Source: Posidonia oceanica (Eukaryota > Streptophyta > Magnoliopsida > Alismatales > Posidoniaceae). Taken from it: a DNA stretch of 64,000 nucleotides. Location: the NCBI GenBank assembly GCA_037176725.1, contig JAZBRS010000020.1, forward strand, positions 86,994,001 through 87,058,000, in the 5' to 3' direction. Below the pieces are notes generated by a model. The model did no database searches. It was not told where the DNA came from and saw only the letters and a list, made by a program, of their open reading frames with translations. How positions within the stretch are numbered: position 1 is the stretch's first letter; each line of letters begins with the position of its first letter. Made by a program: the position numbers and the translations under genes. Shown piece after piece: positions 1 to 11,358 of the stretch.

Positions 1-1565
1 TCTCCCAGTTCCTAGGGCAATTGACTAAGTTATACTTGTGTATGAGATAAAGTAATCCCTTAATCAACATACTTGGGAACTAGGTGGAGGGAATTAGTCT
101 TGGCCTCAGCAGAGAGATGGGAAAATCGGAGCCCAGTAGACGCCGATTGTGAGTCATCTGTAGATGCTCTAAAGATTATTGCATAAGCAATGTCTTTGTT
201 GAGAGAACGCACCCAAGCCGTGAGACATGCTTGAGTAGGACGTTATCTCCAAATCTGAGGTGAAATGATTGTTGCATCACCGGCCAGACTAATTCCAGTT
301 TTCCTACTTACTAAGTTTTCACTTGTATGTAGGGTGGATGGTGCTTTCCTTTAATTTTCTTTGGTTTTCTATTTTTTTTGGATTTTTAGACTTTTTGAAT
401 TTTTGGTATTTTGGATTTTCTATTTTTTTGTATTTTGGGATTTTCTATTTTTTGTATTTTGGGATTTTCTGATTTTTTGGTGTTTTTGGATTTTCTGATT
501 TTTTTGGTAGTTTTTGGATTTTCTGATTTTTTTGGTAGTTTTTGGATTTTTTTGTTTTTTTTGGTAGTTTTTGGATTGATGAGTGCAGTCACAACCTTTT
601 ACTTACAGATTTTGCAGTATTGCCTTATATTATCTAAGGTGAAAAAACTTTCCCTTCTAACATGCTTTGTCTTTTAAGAACTTAAGACCTCATACTAGCC
701 TTAGTTTGATTTGTTGTTTCCTTTATTTACTCAGTCCTTGAACTTTTAGGATTCCCTGCCCCTTGCCTGTGAGTGAGATAGGTGGAGGAAGTTCGAAGTA
801 CAGTAAGCTCTCGACTTTGGCTCAGGTCTTGAATTCCACTTGCCTTTCCTTGGTCCTTAATGCGTCTTTCTAGGATTTATGCCTTAGGTTCATGGACAGC
901 TTTTGCCATGCTCTTTTTCTACTCTTTGGACAGCTCTTTGCTGACCTCTTTTAGTTGGACAATTTCTTTTACTGTCTCTTTTCATTTTTCCTCACTTGGG
1001 CAGCTTCTTTGCTGCCTTCTTTCCCCTCTGTTTGGGCAGTTTTTGCTGCCATCTTTTCTGGATGCTTTCAAAGTTATTTGGCAAGTGGTTCGTACCATAA
1101 GCCTCTACTCCGAGCTTGCCTTTGTCTTACCTCCCCGTGCAGGAGTTTGTGCAGACAGGATAAGGTTGAGGTTACCCTAATTGTTCAACTTCTTTTCTAT
1201 TTGAGACACAACTTTCTTTCCTAGGCTAGGACTTGGTCTTTGGTTCCTTTCATGATTTTGGCATACTAATTAAGGGTGTATTGTATGTAATTCCCACAGA
1301 TCTAAAGATGCCTTTAGGTTGTTACAACCAGTGGTTGGACCATCCCTGGGTGTCACGGTCTCTTCTTAGGAATCTTAGGTAATATCTTGGCAACTCTGCT
1401 TAATGCTTTAAGCTGTTGGGTATGGTCCACACTCATCAGACATTTTTATTATTTATTACTTATAATCTAACTTAGCATTAGAGATAAATAAAGATAAATA
1501 AAGGAAAACAGAGTACTGAAAGAAAAAGTCTTATTTACATGTTTCAATTGAATTGACCACTGCCC
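1..1565 (-). mobile_element. Element E internal region downstream of gag, no coding seen
   Basis: This stretch continues element E on the minus strand after its gag. I find no protease, reverse transcriptase or integrase motif in any frame, so either E is a non-autonomous gag-only element or its pol lies left of the window. The region is T-rich on the plus strand and contains the minisatellite at 395-590. The short open frames here are low complexity and are not proposed as genes. Confidence 0.55.
395..590. repeat. T-rich minisatellite
   Basis: Imperfect tandem copies of a T-rich word containing GGATTTTCTGATTTTTT and GGTAGTTTTTGG, with a unit of roughly 20 to 40 bases, within the non-coding part of element E. 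The repetition opens a lysine-rich frame on the minus strand that is only a by-product. Confidence 0.8.
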
Positions 1566-4238
1566 TCAGTCGAATTCAATGGAACTTCGCACCTCCCTTC
1601 CCAGATGAGGGGGCTTACCTGAGGGGTGACTGCAGAAGTCTGCCCCTGGCGTGTAGTAGTCCGGTGTTGGTGGCGCATATTCTTGTCTTTCCTTTGGTTT
1701 GCGCCCGGTCCTTGCTTTTAGAGGGTCAGAGTCGGATTCATTCTGACCCATTTCAGGCAACGTGCCCCTGATGGCTTTGTCTTGGAGTGAGGCTATCAGA
1801 TTTCCTCCTCCTTTTGAAGTGTGACTATGGATGGGTTCTGTAATAACTTCTCCTTCATGAACACAATGCTCATGACTGCCCCTAGTGTACTCTCTGGTAG
1901 GATCGGGCGGTTTGGGAGAAGGATCAATTCTTGCTTGTGCTGTTGGGAGTGGCGAGTTGAGTATGTCGTACCAGTTAGAGTCAGCATACTCATCATAGAT
2001 GGGTGACTGGTTTTCCTCTATTAAGTCTTGGAGCATCTGAGAGTCCATTGCCATCTCATCGCGCCAGTCCATGTCAGCATACTCATCATAAGTGGGCAGC
2101 CAGTCTTCTTCTATTAAGTTTTGGAGTGTCTGAGAGCTCAGAGTAGGTGTTGAGGGTGCCTTAAGATCAAGGTCCTCTTCGCTTGATGGGCTCTATTCTG
2201 GATCCACTTGTATGCACTGGATGGATGCCAATTCAGACCGAGCAGCTGATAAGATGATCTCTGCATCTGCGTGAGCCACTCGATGGTTAAACAAGGGTTC
2301 TTGATGTATCTGCATCACTTGTTGTCTTTGTTGAGCCGCCTTTAGTTTGGCTTTAAGCTCAGGCCACATGATTTCACCCTTGTCATTAAGATTATGTATT
2401 TTATCTTTGGCAGTGAAACAGTCTTCAAGGGTGTGCCCATGGTTTTGATGATAAGGGCAGTGCTTGGACATATCAGCATTTGGAAAACTTGGCCTGGGTT
2501 CAGGGAGTCGCAGATCTCCACTTTCAACTAGCATTCTGAATGTATCAGGGATTGATTCAGGAAGCTGCGGGTAGCTTTGCCTTTGAGGGCCCTTGTAGTT
2601 TCCCGGTGGAGAGACGTTGTGGTAGTTCCTCTGCCCTTGCTGTCGCCCCTAGTATGCATTGCTCGTCCATCCTTGCTGGACATGTACTGGGTAGTCAGGT
2701 GGCTGCTGTTGTTGGTGCTGTACTGGCTGCACTAACTGCCCCTGGTACTGTACTGGTTGCCCTTGGGCTAGAAATGATTGCCCGGACTGATATTGGGGGT
2801 TCCTTTGCCCTTTCTGCCTCTGCTGAATTGAAACTTGGGCCATGTCACCAGTGATGCCTTCAAGTGTATAGCTAGAGGTCTTCTTCTTGCCCCTTCCTTC
2901 GGGTTCCAAGAATGGTAACTCTTCTTTGTGACGTAGGACTCTAGCAGCACGCTCGCACAGTTGAGGTTATGTGTGGAGATCACTAATCAGTAGCCCCATT
3001 CTAAGTGCTCCTGTAGTGTTTCGGTAAATGACCTCAACTGCTTGGCTTTCTGGGATGTAGCATTTTGACCTTGCAGCCATGTCCCTCCATTTGCTTGCAA
3101 AAGTAGCAAACTCCTCATCAGGTTTCATCCTTTCAGCGAGGAGGTCACTCATTGTAGGCTCGTGCTGGATGCGATGGCTATATTGGAGTAGAAAATTTTC
3201 CTAGACCATCTTGAAGCTATTGAGATCATATGCTGTGAGCATGTTGAACCATCCCAATGCTTCTCCTTCCAAGCTCTTGAAGAAGAGGTAGATAGTAAGC
3301 CTATTGTCGTATTGATAGGGTAGAGCATCCATAGTGAATGTGGCTAGATGGCCCCTTGGATCCTCTGTTCCATTGTATTTCCTCATCTTTGGCATTTTGA
3401 ATCCAAGTGGAAGGACAAAATGGGAAAATTTAGCAGTGTCAAACCCTATCAGCGCTTTATGTGTAACCCCTACCTCTGTAAGTGCCTCAGAGATCATTCT
3501 CTTAATGTTCTGTCTCGGCATGGCTTATTGTCCCTAGTTTAGGTGCCCATGTATTTGGTGGAACGGTAGTGATAGAGGGTTGTATGGTGGAGAGAAGGGC
3601 TGGGTTTGATGTGGAGTGTAGTATGATTGTGTGTTAGCGGGAGGTTGTGGTGAGTGTGTTATTCCGGGATACTGTGGTTGGTATGATGTTCTGGGATATT
3701 GTGGTTGTTGGTGGGTTGTGTATGATGGCATGGTTTGGTGCATGGAAGGATAGGTTGGTGTCGTGTGGTATTGTGTGAATGAACCTTGGGTAGGGAAGTT
3801 TACCGTGGGGTTTAGTGGCATGGTGCATGTGTGAGTGGGCGTGATTAGTGGATTTTGGTGAGGGTTTTGGAAAGAAGGTTGGTGGATGGATGTAGTTTGC
3901 AGGTTCCTAAAGGAGAGATGGTGGTGCCGTGCCAGGAGTTGGTAGATCTCATTAGTCGCTTCCTCAAACAGATAGGATGCGGTTGATGTAGGCGGCACTA
4001 CTAGAGAGGTTACTTCAGGAAGTGTGTGCGCAAATGAGGTACTCCATGTTCGGGAGTGGCTTACTCCTTTCTCTCCTTCAACTCCTTGTGCAAAGTTGGG
4101 AGTTTCCGGCTCTTGTGCCTGTGAAGTTGAAGCTCGGTAAAAGAACCCATCTTGGCCTAGACTTGATTGCGCCATAGAGGTAGAGGTTGAGGCAGAGGTC
4201 ATATTGATGCGCTCTTGATTTGGTCGATAAAGCTCCAT
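1566..4238 (-). pseudogene. Ty3/gypsy gag of element E, decayed by stop codons
   Basis: The minus strand has one reading frame from 4238 to 1566 that encodes a gypsy Gag-like protein. The first part (4238-3534) is rich in Pro, Gln, Thr and Ser. A capsid-type region at about 3521-2970 has RKYNGTEDPRGHLATF and SLEGEALGWF followed by a KPDEEFATFASKWRDMA segment, typical of retrotrans_gag. A zinc-knuckle-like motif CPYHQNHGHTLEDC lies near 2450. In-frame stops occur at 3534, 3201, 2967, 2649 and 2193, but all pieces stay in the same frame over 2.7 kb, so decay was by nonsense changes without net frameshifts. A Gag packages the element RNA. The copy is certainly non-functional. Family assignment beyond Ty3/gypsy (Tat-like) rests on the primer binding site type. 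Confidence 0.85.
1981..2141 (-). repeat. In-frame 93-bp duplication in the gag C-terminal region
   Basis: Two copies of a segment encoding LIEE...YDEYAD start at 1981 and 2074, a period of 93 bases (31 codons), so the duplication keeps the reading frame. The copies have diverged, so it is not recent. Confidence 0.75.
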
Positions 4239-5589
4239 TGTGAGATTGTCTTTTAAATTATTACAGAAAACTTGGAAAAGGAAATTACAGACTCAATGAC
4301 ACTACTTAATATAGACTCATTGAAATGAAAGTAAAAGGAAAACAGTAAACAGTTTCTGTTCTGGTGTTCTTGCAACCTGTTAATGGTGACAGTTTAATCC
4401 CTGTAGACAATGCACACTGGAACGGAATATCTACCCTATCATCGCCTGTAAGTCAGCCGACCAAACAAGTCGGCGTTTGAAAGGGCGACTGAGCAAGGCG
4501 CCTTCTGAACAGGCAGCTTAAGCCCTGTTCTTCCAGCAGCCAAGGTCTGTTCTGGACAGATCGCATAGCAAACAGAAAAATAAAACAGTGCAAGTTTCAG
4601 ACAGATCGCAGGTTTTATTTGTTGAAGTGAATAATTAATCAATTAATTAAACCTGCATGTTTACAATTAATGGGATTTTTGACTTATGGGTACCACTCTT
4701 TGACCTTCAGTCAAGGTCTACCAAGAGGGCCTAGGTGGCAGGTTTGTCTCTCTAAAGAGGAGCCCACCACCTAGAATTCTGTCTTTAAGATCGGCCCTTA
4801 TCAAACCATAAAACAGTAAATAAACAAGGAATATCAAAGTATCAAGTATCTACTAAGGATTAATTTTGACTTAAGGAAGAGGAGGAGTAAAAAATAAAAT
4901 CCTAGGACACCTTGAGTTCTTAACCTAACTATCCTAACCAAACAGAGTATGGGTGAGTGACTTGCACTGGCCCGGTTCACTCTATTTGATTATTTTAGTT
5001 AGGGAAAGGATTTCTCAAGGAACTTTAACTTTAATATCAATAAGATAGTTTCGAACTTAAGGGCGGACACATACAAACCTAAAATCCGAATAAAAAAAAC
5101 TAAAATTACAGTAGACAGGATGTTAATCAGTTTGTTAAGCTACTGCAGATCTAAAAGAAAACAACACAGGCTACTAAAAATAATAAACGATCTGCACTAA
5201 AAATAAAACCCAGATCTAGTCGCCTGTAATGGGTGCACCTTGAGAGATCGCCGCAGTGAACTGCGACTAACTCAGGCGCTAGATTACTGGGCGGCTAGAA
5301 ACCGGAGTTCTCTGTTTTTCAGAATAGTAGTAACTTCACCCTCTACAACCCTAGACAGGGGGTTGTCGTTGCCTCAAAGTGCTAATGAGACCTCTTGCCT
5401 TAAGATCAAGGTGGTTGGGTTAGAAAAACTGTTCTAATGACAGAAAACACTATGGGGTTTAGGAGTTATGAAAACCTAAGCGCACGGCCTCGTAAACCGA
5501 AAACAACAAAGAAAAGCAACTAGATCTAAATAAATAAAGGAAGGAAGGAAGGAAAAACTCACGTAGCACAGAGAGTTGGCTAAAGTCGG
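4239..5589 (-). mobile_element. Untranslated leader of element E
   Basis: This 1.35 kb stretch lies between the primer binding site and gag on the minus strand. It holds no conserved coding signal. It carries several GTCGCC/GGCGAC words (around 4450-4530 and 5219-5300) that also occur in the E LTR. Confidence 0.65.
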
Positions 5590-5606
5590 TCCCACTATGA
5601 TCGCCA
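5590..5606 (-). other. Primer binding site of element E
   Basis: Read on the minus strand, the LTR ends in CCACA, followed by GAAC and then TGGCGATCATAGTGGGA. The arrangement CACA-GAA(A)C-TGGYGA is the same as at LTR B (26770-26793) and resembles the tRNA-Arg-type primer site I know from Tat/Ogre-lineage elements. Homology with the second copy stops exactly at the LTR edge next to this site, which supports the boundary. Confidence 0.7.
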
Positions 5607-5610
5607 GTTC

Positions 5611-7233
5611 TGTGGATGTGGATTTGGGGAGTGTTTGGATGAAGATAACAATGCTTCCACGACGTCGTTAACTTTGTTGTGATCGCCACTTATCAATGGA
5701 CAGACAAGGCGCCTGGGGAGATGTAGATGATGTGGGTATTCGGTTCACAGGATCGACGGCAGGATGTCGTCCAGTGGCTTCCTCGTGTTACGTGAGCGTA
5801 TTCCTTTTCTTTCAAAACAAATAAAAATAAGAGATCTAGATAAGTTTGTGTGTAGTAAATGACAATAGAAAAAGACAAAGGATAACATAAACAAATGAAT
5901 CTAATACTAACCAGGGGTAATTCCCCGCATGCTTATGCTATGGGTCCTATGTTAAGAAATGCAATATGAAATGAAAAAAAGATTGGAAAAAGATACTCCC
6001 TTCACCCTCATGCTGTATGTAGTGGAGCGAGGAAGTGGAGGCACGGTCGGAGCTCCGGCTAGGCTCGAGATCTCGGGGATCTAGGTTTCTGGATGTAGTG
6101 ATCTCTAGGATCTAGAGTTTTTTTGGATTGATGGTGGGGGCTAGGGTTTCTCTCTTAGAAAATGACTCTCTCTCTAAATGTGGATCCCAAACCCTAAAAT
6201 CTTAAAATTGGCCTCCTCAAACCCTAAAATTTCCCCCCTCGTGCACCGACTCACGGAGCCTTTTTATAGGTTCGTGGGAAACAGGTGGCTCAAAGCTAGG
6301 AAGGTTCTAGAAGTTTCTAGAAGAAAACTGATTTTTAGGGTTAGTCGCCACATAGGGGGGCGACTAGGACAAATATCTCCCGAAAAGATAGAGGAAATGC
6401 CGTGAAAAATATGAAAGACCAGGTCAATCAGAGTCCACATCAGCTAGTCACCGCATATAGTGACGCTTAGCTGCTGCACTATTCCAAGCAACTAAAATAT
6501 TTGTTTCTGATTTTTAGGAGATTCTAAGGGATTGGTTTCTAATTTTTAGGGATTGGATTAGCACATTAAAACGTGTTAAAAAATCAAGATATTTGTTTGG
6601 GGCCACCTAGGATTTTCTAGATTGTTCTTTGATTATTTTATTTATGATATATGTGTTATATCATATATTAAATACGAGAAAATCATATAAATATCAATAA
6701 TTTACGAAAAAAAGTTATAATAGCTAATAAAATTCCCGTATATTATATTAATGCCCAGGATATTAAAATTAAGCTGGAGAGAGAGGTTTGATGCTAGTTG
6801 CCTGTCAGCCTAGTGCCTACACAGTCTAGTCGCCCCTGTGAAAGGCGCTTGGCTACGTCGCCACTCTGGGAGGCAACTAGCTAGGTCTTCTGTATTTTTA
6901 ACCCTGTCATTTAAGTTTAATCCAGAGAAACATGATAAAAGCCCGAAAACTTCAGAGATCTCACGAAATCATAAAAACATCTTCTTTAACTTAAATCTGC
7001 CACGGATTTGAGTGGAATAAAGTGTGCTCAAGGTACTCGGACCTGCCACGAGTCTGAGTGCGTCAGCTATGCCACAACTAACAACCTTGAGTCAATTAAA
7101 ATCAAGCTTTATTTTTATGCAAATCATGAAAATTCCAAAAAAATATGTTATTAAATCTTAGTTATGTGATCTGCGTGCCTTAAGGTTCCTATCCTCTAAG
7201 AACTCTCAGAAATGCGAAAATGGGATATCTACA
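5611..7233 (-). mobile_element. 5' LTR of element E (first copy)
   Basis: 1623-bp LTR in minus orientation, from TGTGGATG to ATATCTACA on the plus strand (TG...CA ends with TGT/ACA inverted termini). A TATA box lies on the minus strand at 6258-6270 (CTATAAAAAGGC). The left edge abuts the primer binding site; the right edge is followed by GAAGT, which matches the target duplication of the copy at 30279. The LTR carries inverted words such as TAGTCGCC...GGCGACTA (6342-6366), with further GTCGCC words near 6830-6890. Confidence 0.8.
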
Positions 7234-7810
7234 GAAGTCTCTATCTCAATTGTTGGTGTCGAGGTCTTTGTGTCGACCTTTGCATCTCTGTCGATCTCTG
7301 TCTCATATCGATCTAGGGATGTTTGTGTGGGATGTTGACCTCTCTGGGTTGTAGATCGTTTGTGGATGGGTACAGATGTAGATCGCAAGTCTCTGTCTAT
7401 ATCGCCAGGGTGTGCATGTGTGTGTTTGTGTTGCAGATCTCTATGTCGCAGATCCTTCTCAACGAAGGAGAGGGCCTTTATTTATAGAGAGGCCGCTCAT
7501 CTTGAATTCAAATATGGATATCTTTTGAATTTTAAGTTCAAAGTAACCAAGAGTAGAATATCTTGGCAATATCTACTACCCTTTTCAAAATAATAATGCA
7601 TGTCGTAGAATTTGTTGAGATGCGCTCGCTATCTTGTTGGTAGATTGGCGAGTTGGTGCAATTTGTTGGTGCATTTTGTTGGTGCATCCTATCATGTAGG
7701 AGCGGGCTAGCCTCCTTTCGTAGGGGTGTGTCGTGCATATTGAGTCTAATTTTGGTGGGCTTCAATTCGTCATGGGCCTATATTGCGCTCGAAATTTCAT
7801 GATGTCAACA
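7234..7810 (-). mobile_element. LTR remnant of gag-only element F (first copy)
   Basis: On the minus strand this segment starts TGTTGACATCATG at 7810, preceded by an AAAAGGAG purine run, as expected for a polypurine tract next to a 3' LTR. A TATA box (TATAAATAAAGG on minus) lies at 7475-7486. The other end is interrupted by element E at the GAAGT target (7234-7238). LTR identity is inferred from these signals; no second LTR of F is visible. Confidence 0.6.
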
Positions 7811-8881
7811 AGCAGTCGATCACTCCTTTTGCTATCGTGGGGGCGTGGTCGATGCTCTTCCATGTGATCTCTATAAGAATCCACCTGAGAATCTGCCTGA
7901 GGGTCAATTCTTGACTGCTCTCTCCTCTGCATCATTATCTTTGCTTTGTTGATCTCATCTACTATTATGTATTTGTTCACTCTTTCCAATGCCTCAACAA
8001 GCGTGGCCACCTCATTCAGGTTATACATGCAAGTGAGCCCGGATGGTCTCAAATCGTACTAAAAAGTAGTGAGGGCAACATCTTCTTTCGGCTCAAGCAC
8101 ATCAATGAGTGCAGCGTTTCACTGCACGTAGCTCCTTAATGTCTCCTTTGGCCTTTGGATGATGGAGAAGAGATGGTTGGAGACCTTCACCCTTCTCCTG
8201 TTCCCCAGGAAGTGGGTGCAGAAAGCACGACTAAGCTCTTCTAACCTGGAGACGAAACCTGTTCTCAAACCAAAGAACCATATCCAACTTGGCCCTCTCA
8301 AAGTGGTTGGAAATAATCTACACAAAATGGCGTCAGAGACCATCTACAATCCCATCAAATCTTTGAAAGCCATGACATGGTCGATTGGGTTGGTCGTCCC
8401 GTTGTATCACTCAAGATGAGGCATCTTGAATCTAGTTGGGAACAGTTCGATCTTAACGACCACCATAAAGGGCGAGTACATGGCTTTCTCCATGCCACTT
8501 AGGAGAGAGTGCACTTTCTTTTCTGCATCTATCTCATGCGTTCCTTCATCTCAGCTACGCGATCTTGCACACCCAGACTTGTGTACCCACTCTGCTCAGT
8601 CCGCTTGGGCACAACACTCAAAGCTGCTAGCACCTTTTCAGTAAGGGAAGGTGAGGACGGCTTAGTCTGCTTGGTCTTCCTCCTCTTGGCATCTCGTCTT
8701 GCCAGCTCCTCCGATAGAAACACAACCTTATCTTGTAGTGCTTTGAAAGCCTCAGGGGTGATCTCCCATGGAGGTGTGAGTTGAAAATTCTTGCGACTGT
8801 GATTGGACTAGTATACGACTGTCTAGAGCGAGAAAAGTTTCCCACAAATGGTAGCAACTGATTTTGCTTGGTGCTCGACAA
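7811..8881 (-). pseudogene. Gypsy gag pseudogene of element F (first copy)
   Basis: The minus strand encodes a decayed Ty3/gypsy Gag. Around 8460-8350 it has FKMPHLE followed by YNGTTNPIDHV. At 8343-8119 it has a segment with ILCRLFPTTLRGPSW, FEELSRAF-like and ETLRSYVQ elements of retrotrans_gag. A further segment at 8052-7811 contains RVNKYIIVDE. Four in-frame stops interrupt the domain, all TGA or TAG, and both duplicated copies share them, so the gene was dead before duplication. The frame runs straight into the adjacent LTR with no protease or reverse transcriptase between, so F was a gag-only, non-autonomous element or an internal deletion. The N-terminal part near 8880-8730 is in a different frame. 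Confidence 0.8.
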
Positions 8882-10287
8882 GTCGCATTGTCCGATCCGA
8901 TTGGCATGCTATCGTTGCTAGGTCTGTCGTACAGGATGTTTGAACAAAGAATTTCAAATATTTGATATCGGATGTTAATCAGAGATAGATACAGATTTAT
9001 TCATATTCAAATTTTTCGATTGGATACAGATAATATCCAAATTGAAAGATGGATACAAATATTTTTTGGTCTGGTTGTTGGGATGTTTATTTAAAATTCG
9101 TAGAAGCATTTGTTTGTTTACAAAGCTAGTTTGATGTAGAACAAAGAATGTAAAATGTCGAGTTGGAAGGTAGATCCATGATGTCGATATATTGACGTCC
9201 ATAACTAAAACGTGAAATTTGAAATATTGATTTTTTTTGTATTTTGTAATTTTATGTATCTTTACATATTTATATAAAACTTTATTTATTGCCACCTGTC
9301 CTTGTATCCGACCACACGCCACTGGGTACAGATAGTAATAGTTGGTCCAACAGTAACTTATTATTGGCATGGGCAGATGCAGAAGATGGGAAGCAGCAAG
9401 TTACAAGAACACACGAGCACGTGATTTTTTTCTGGTCCCCACAAATGTAACAGTAGTTGTAGAATATCAGCTCGTGTTTCATTGGATAATCGTGGCTGAT
9501 GTCACCACTCACCACACGCATCGCACATGCAAATGGTCTTTTATCACGTTTCCTTGGCTTTTTTAGAACAATTCTTTACCAGATTTTAGACATTTCTTCC
9601 TATATAATCAAGATTTCCTCTTTTGTGTGAAGTGAAACTCTTGCCAATAGAGCTTTAAGAAATACTTAACTAGAAATTTATAGAAATAATCCTACATCAG
9701 GCTTTTGGAATATTACGCCAAGAATACTCAAATGGATATTGCTAAAACTTTATGCTTTTAACAAACATTCTATCTATCTAGCTTAAAGAAATAACCTTTG
9801 AAAGGAAACATTATCTAACAAAAGTTTGGACCTTCATTGAGCTTTATCTATGTTTATAATTTAGTATGTGCTAAAGAAAACACAAAATGTTGTATTTGAA
9901 AATATCACAAAAATAGTTTACAATAAGGATCTAGTCTAATTACAAACACTTGGACACCATTTTTGAGAAGGATAGATTTTTTTTAACCAAAAAACATCAA
10001 TTTTAGGAAGGATGAACATTTCATTGACAAAAAAGAGAGAAAAGGTCGATATTTTGATAAATAAACAAGAACTAAGTCAACCAAGGTAATATCGATGGAT
10101 CATATATCCTGTAGGAGGCTTTCATCAATGCTAAATTCGTTAGAGAGAGAACAATGATGCTCATTATATATAAATTTTGTGTCTACTTATATATGCTTTC
10201 TCGATATATCTATGCTTAGTCTTCTAACATATATTACATCAAAATTTCTAAAGAGGTGGTTGTTTGATGCTTTTTTTGCTTAGACTT
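8882..10287. other. AT-rich spacer
   Basis: No gene recognised. The small minus-strand frames at 8975-9370 and 9282-9521 are kept in the second copy but have no recognisable domain, and conservation is expected from recent duplication. A CACGTG word occurs near 9419. About 184 bases near 9580-9768 are absent from the second copy. Confidence 0.6.
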
Positions 10288-10750
10288 GGGTTTGTTTGGT
10301 TTAGTTTCTAAATAGATTTAGGGGTCTAGATTCTACTAGAAGTCTAAAATACCCAGAAGTTTTGCCAAACAAACTATAGGACACTGATTCTGAGAGAAGC
10401 CAATAGCTTCTAACATATAGAAGGAATCATTTATGAGAGCCTCCAGAGAAGCAAGAATTGACAACTTCTATGACAAGCTATAAGTTTGGTTTTAAAATTT
10501 CAAAATTATAGTTATAATTTTCACCTATTTGTGTGATTTTGCTATTAAAATTTATTAGAAAATGCCATCGAGAGTTGTGTAGTTGGTCTTTTATCGTAAA
10601 AGTTATATCCTAAAATTTACAAGGACTTGCTTTTAATGAAACAAGAATTTAGTTCATAGGTAGAAGCTAACTTCTTTAAATTGGGCAACGAGTTAGATTT
10701 TAGGGTTGGAGTGAGAATCTAGCCTATGACAGAAGCACTATCAAACAAAT
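10288..10750. mobile_element. Possible MITE with TTTGTTTGG termini (first copy)
   Basis: Begins GGGTTTGTTTGGTTTAG and ends near CACTATCAAACAAATT, with an inner inverted pair GTTTGTTTGG/CCAAACAAAC (10290-10374). Such termini are common in plant non-autonomous TIR elements. No clear target duplication was found, so this is tentative. The counterpart is at 34775-35237. Confidence 0.4.
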
Positions 10751-11358
10751 TACCAACCAATAACTGGTTTGTTTCCTAATAAAGTTATGGAAAGCTATAA
10801 AGGCTCGAACCTTGATAGGGGTGATAAATATATACCTCCATCTTTTTACAATCCTAAAAATTAAAGAGTATATATATAGCATCAAACAACAACGTTTTAT
10901 ATAATTTTGAAATTACAATGGTTTTCTTGCCAAACAAAAAATTTCAAGTTATAGAGGATAGAAAAAGACATTATCACAAACATATTTTAATTTTGTAAGC
11001 TATTCACGGCAACTTTTAAATCAAGGGGAAATTTTGACACTTAGATCTTACTTCCTTTTTTTAGTAGTAGCCAAAGGCACATGGTTCGCATGCCTAATTT
11101 TGTATTTGCTAAAGATTATCGTAATGAGACTTGCCTCTTCATTTAATCCTCACATATCATCCTTTGTCATGTTTAGTTTTTATTCACCACTTATTTGTTT
11201 TGAAATCGTTGTATGTTGGAGAAATTTTTTTCGAGATTGCTGATTTAGCCAAGCATCTATAGACTCTTGCCTTTCCTATAGTAAAATATAATGTGAATCA
11301 TTTCAAAGATAATTTGTAGAAATATTTCTATAATAATATATATATATATATGAATATT
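10751..11358. other. AT-rich spacer
   Basis: AT-rich sequence with a short TA microsatellite at about 11330-11352. No coding or RNA gene signal seen. Confidence 0.6.
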
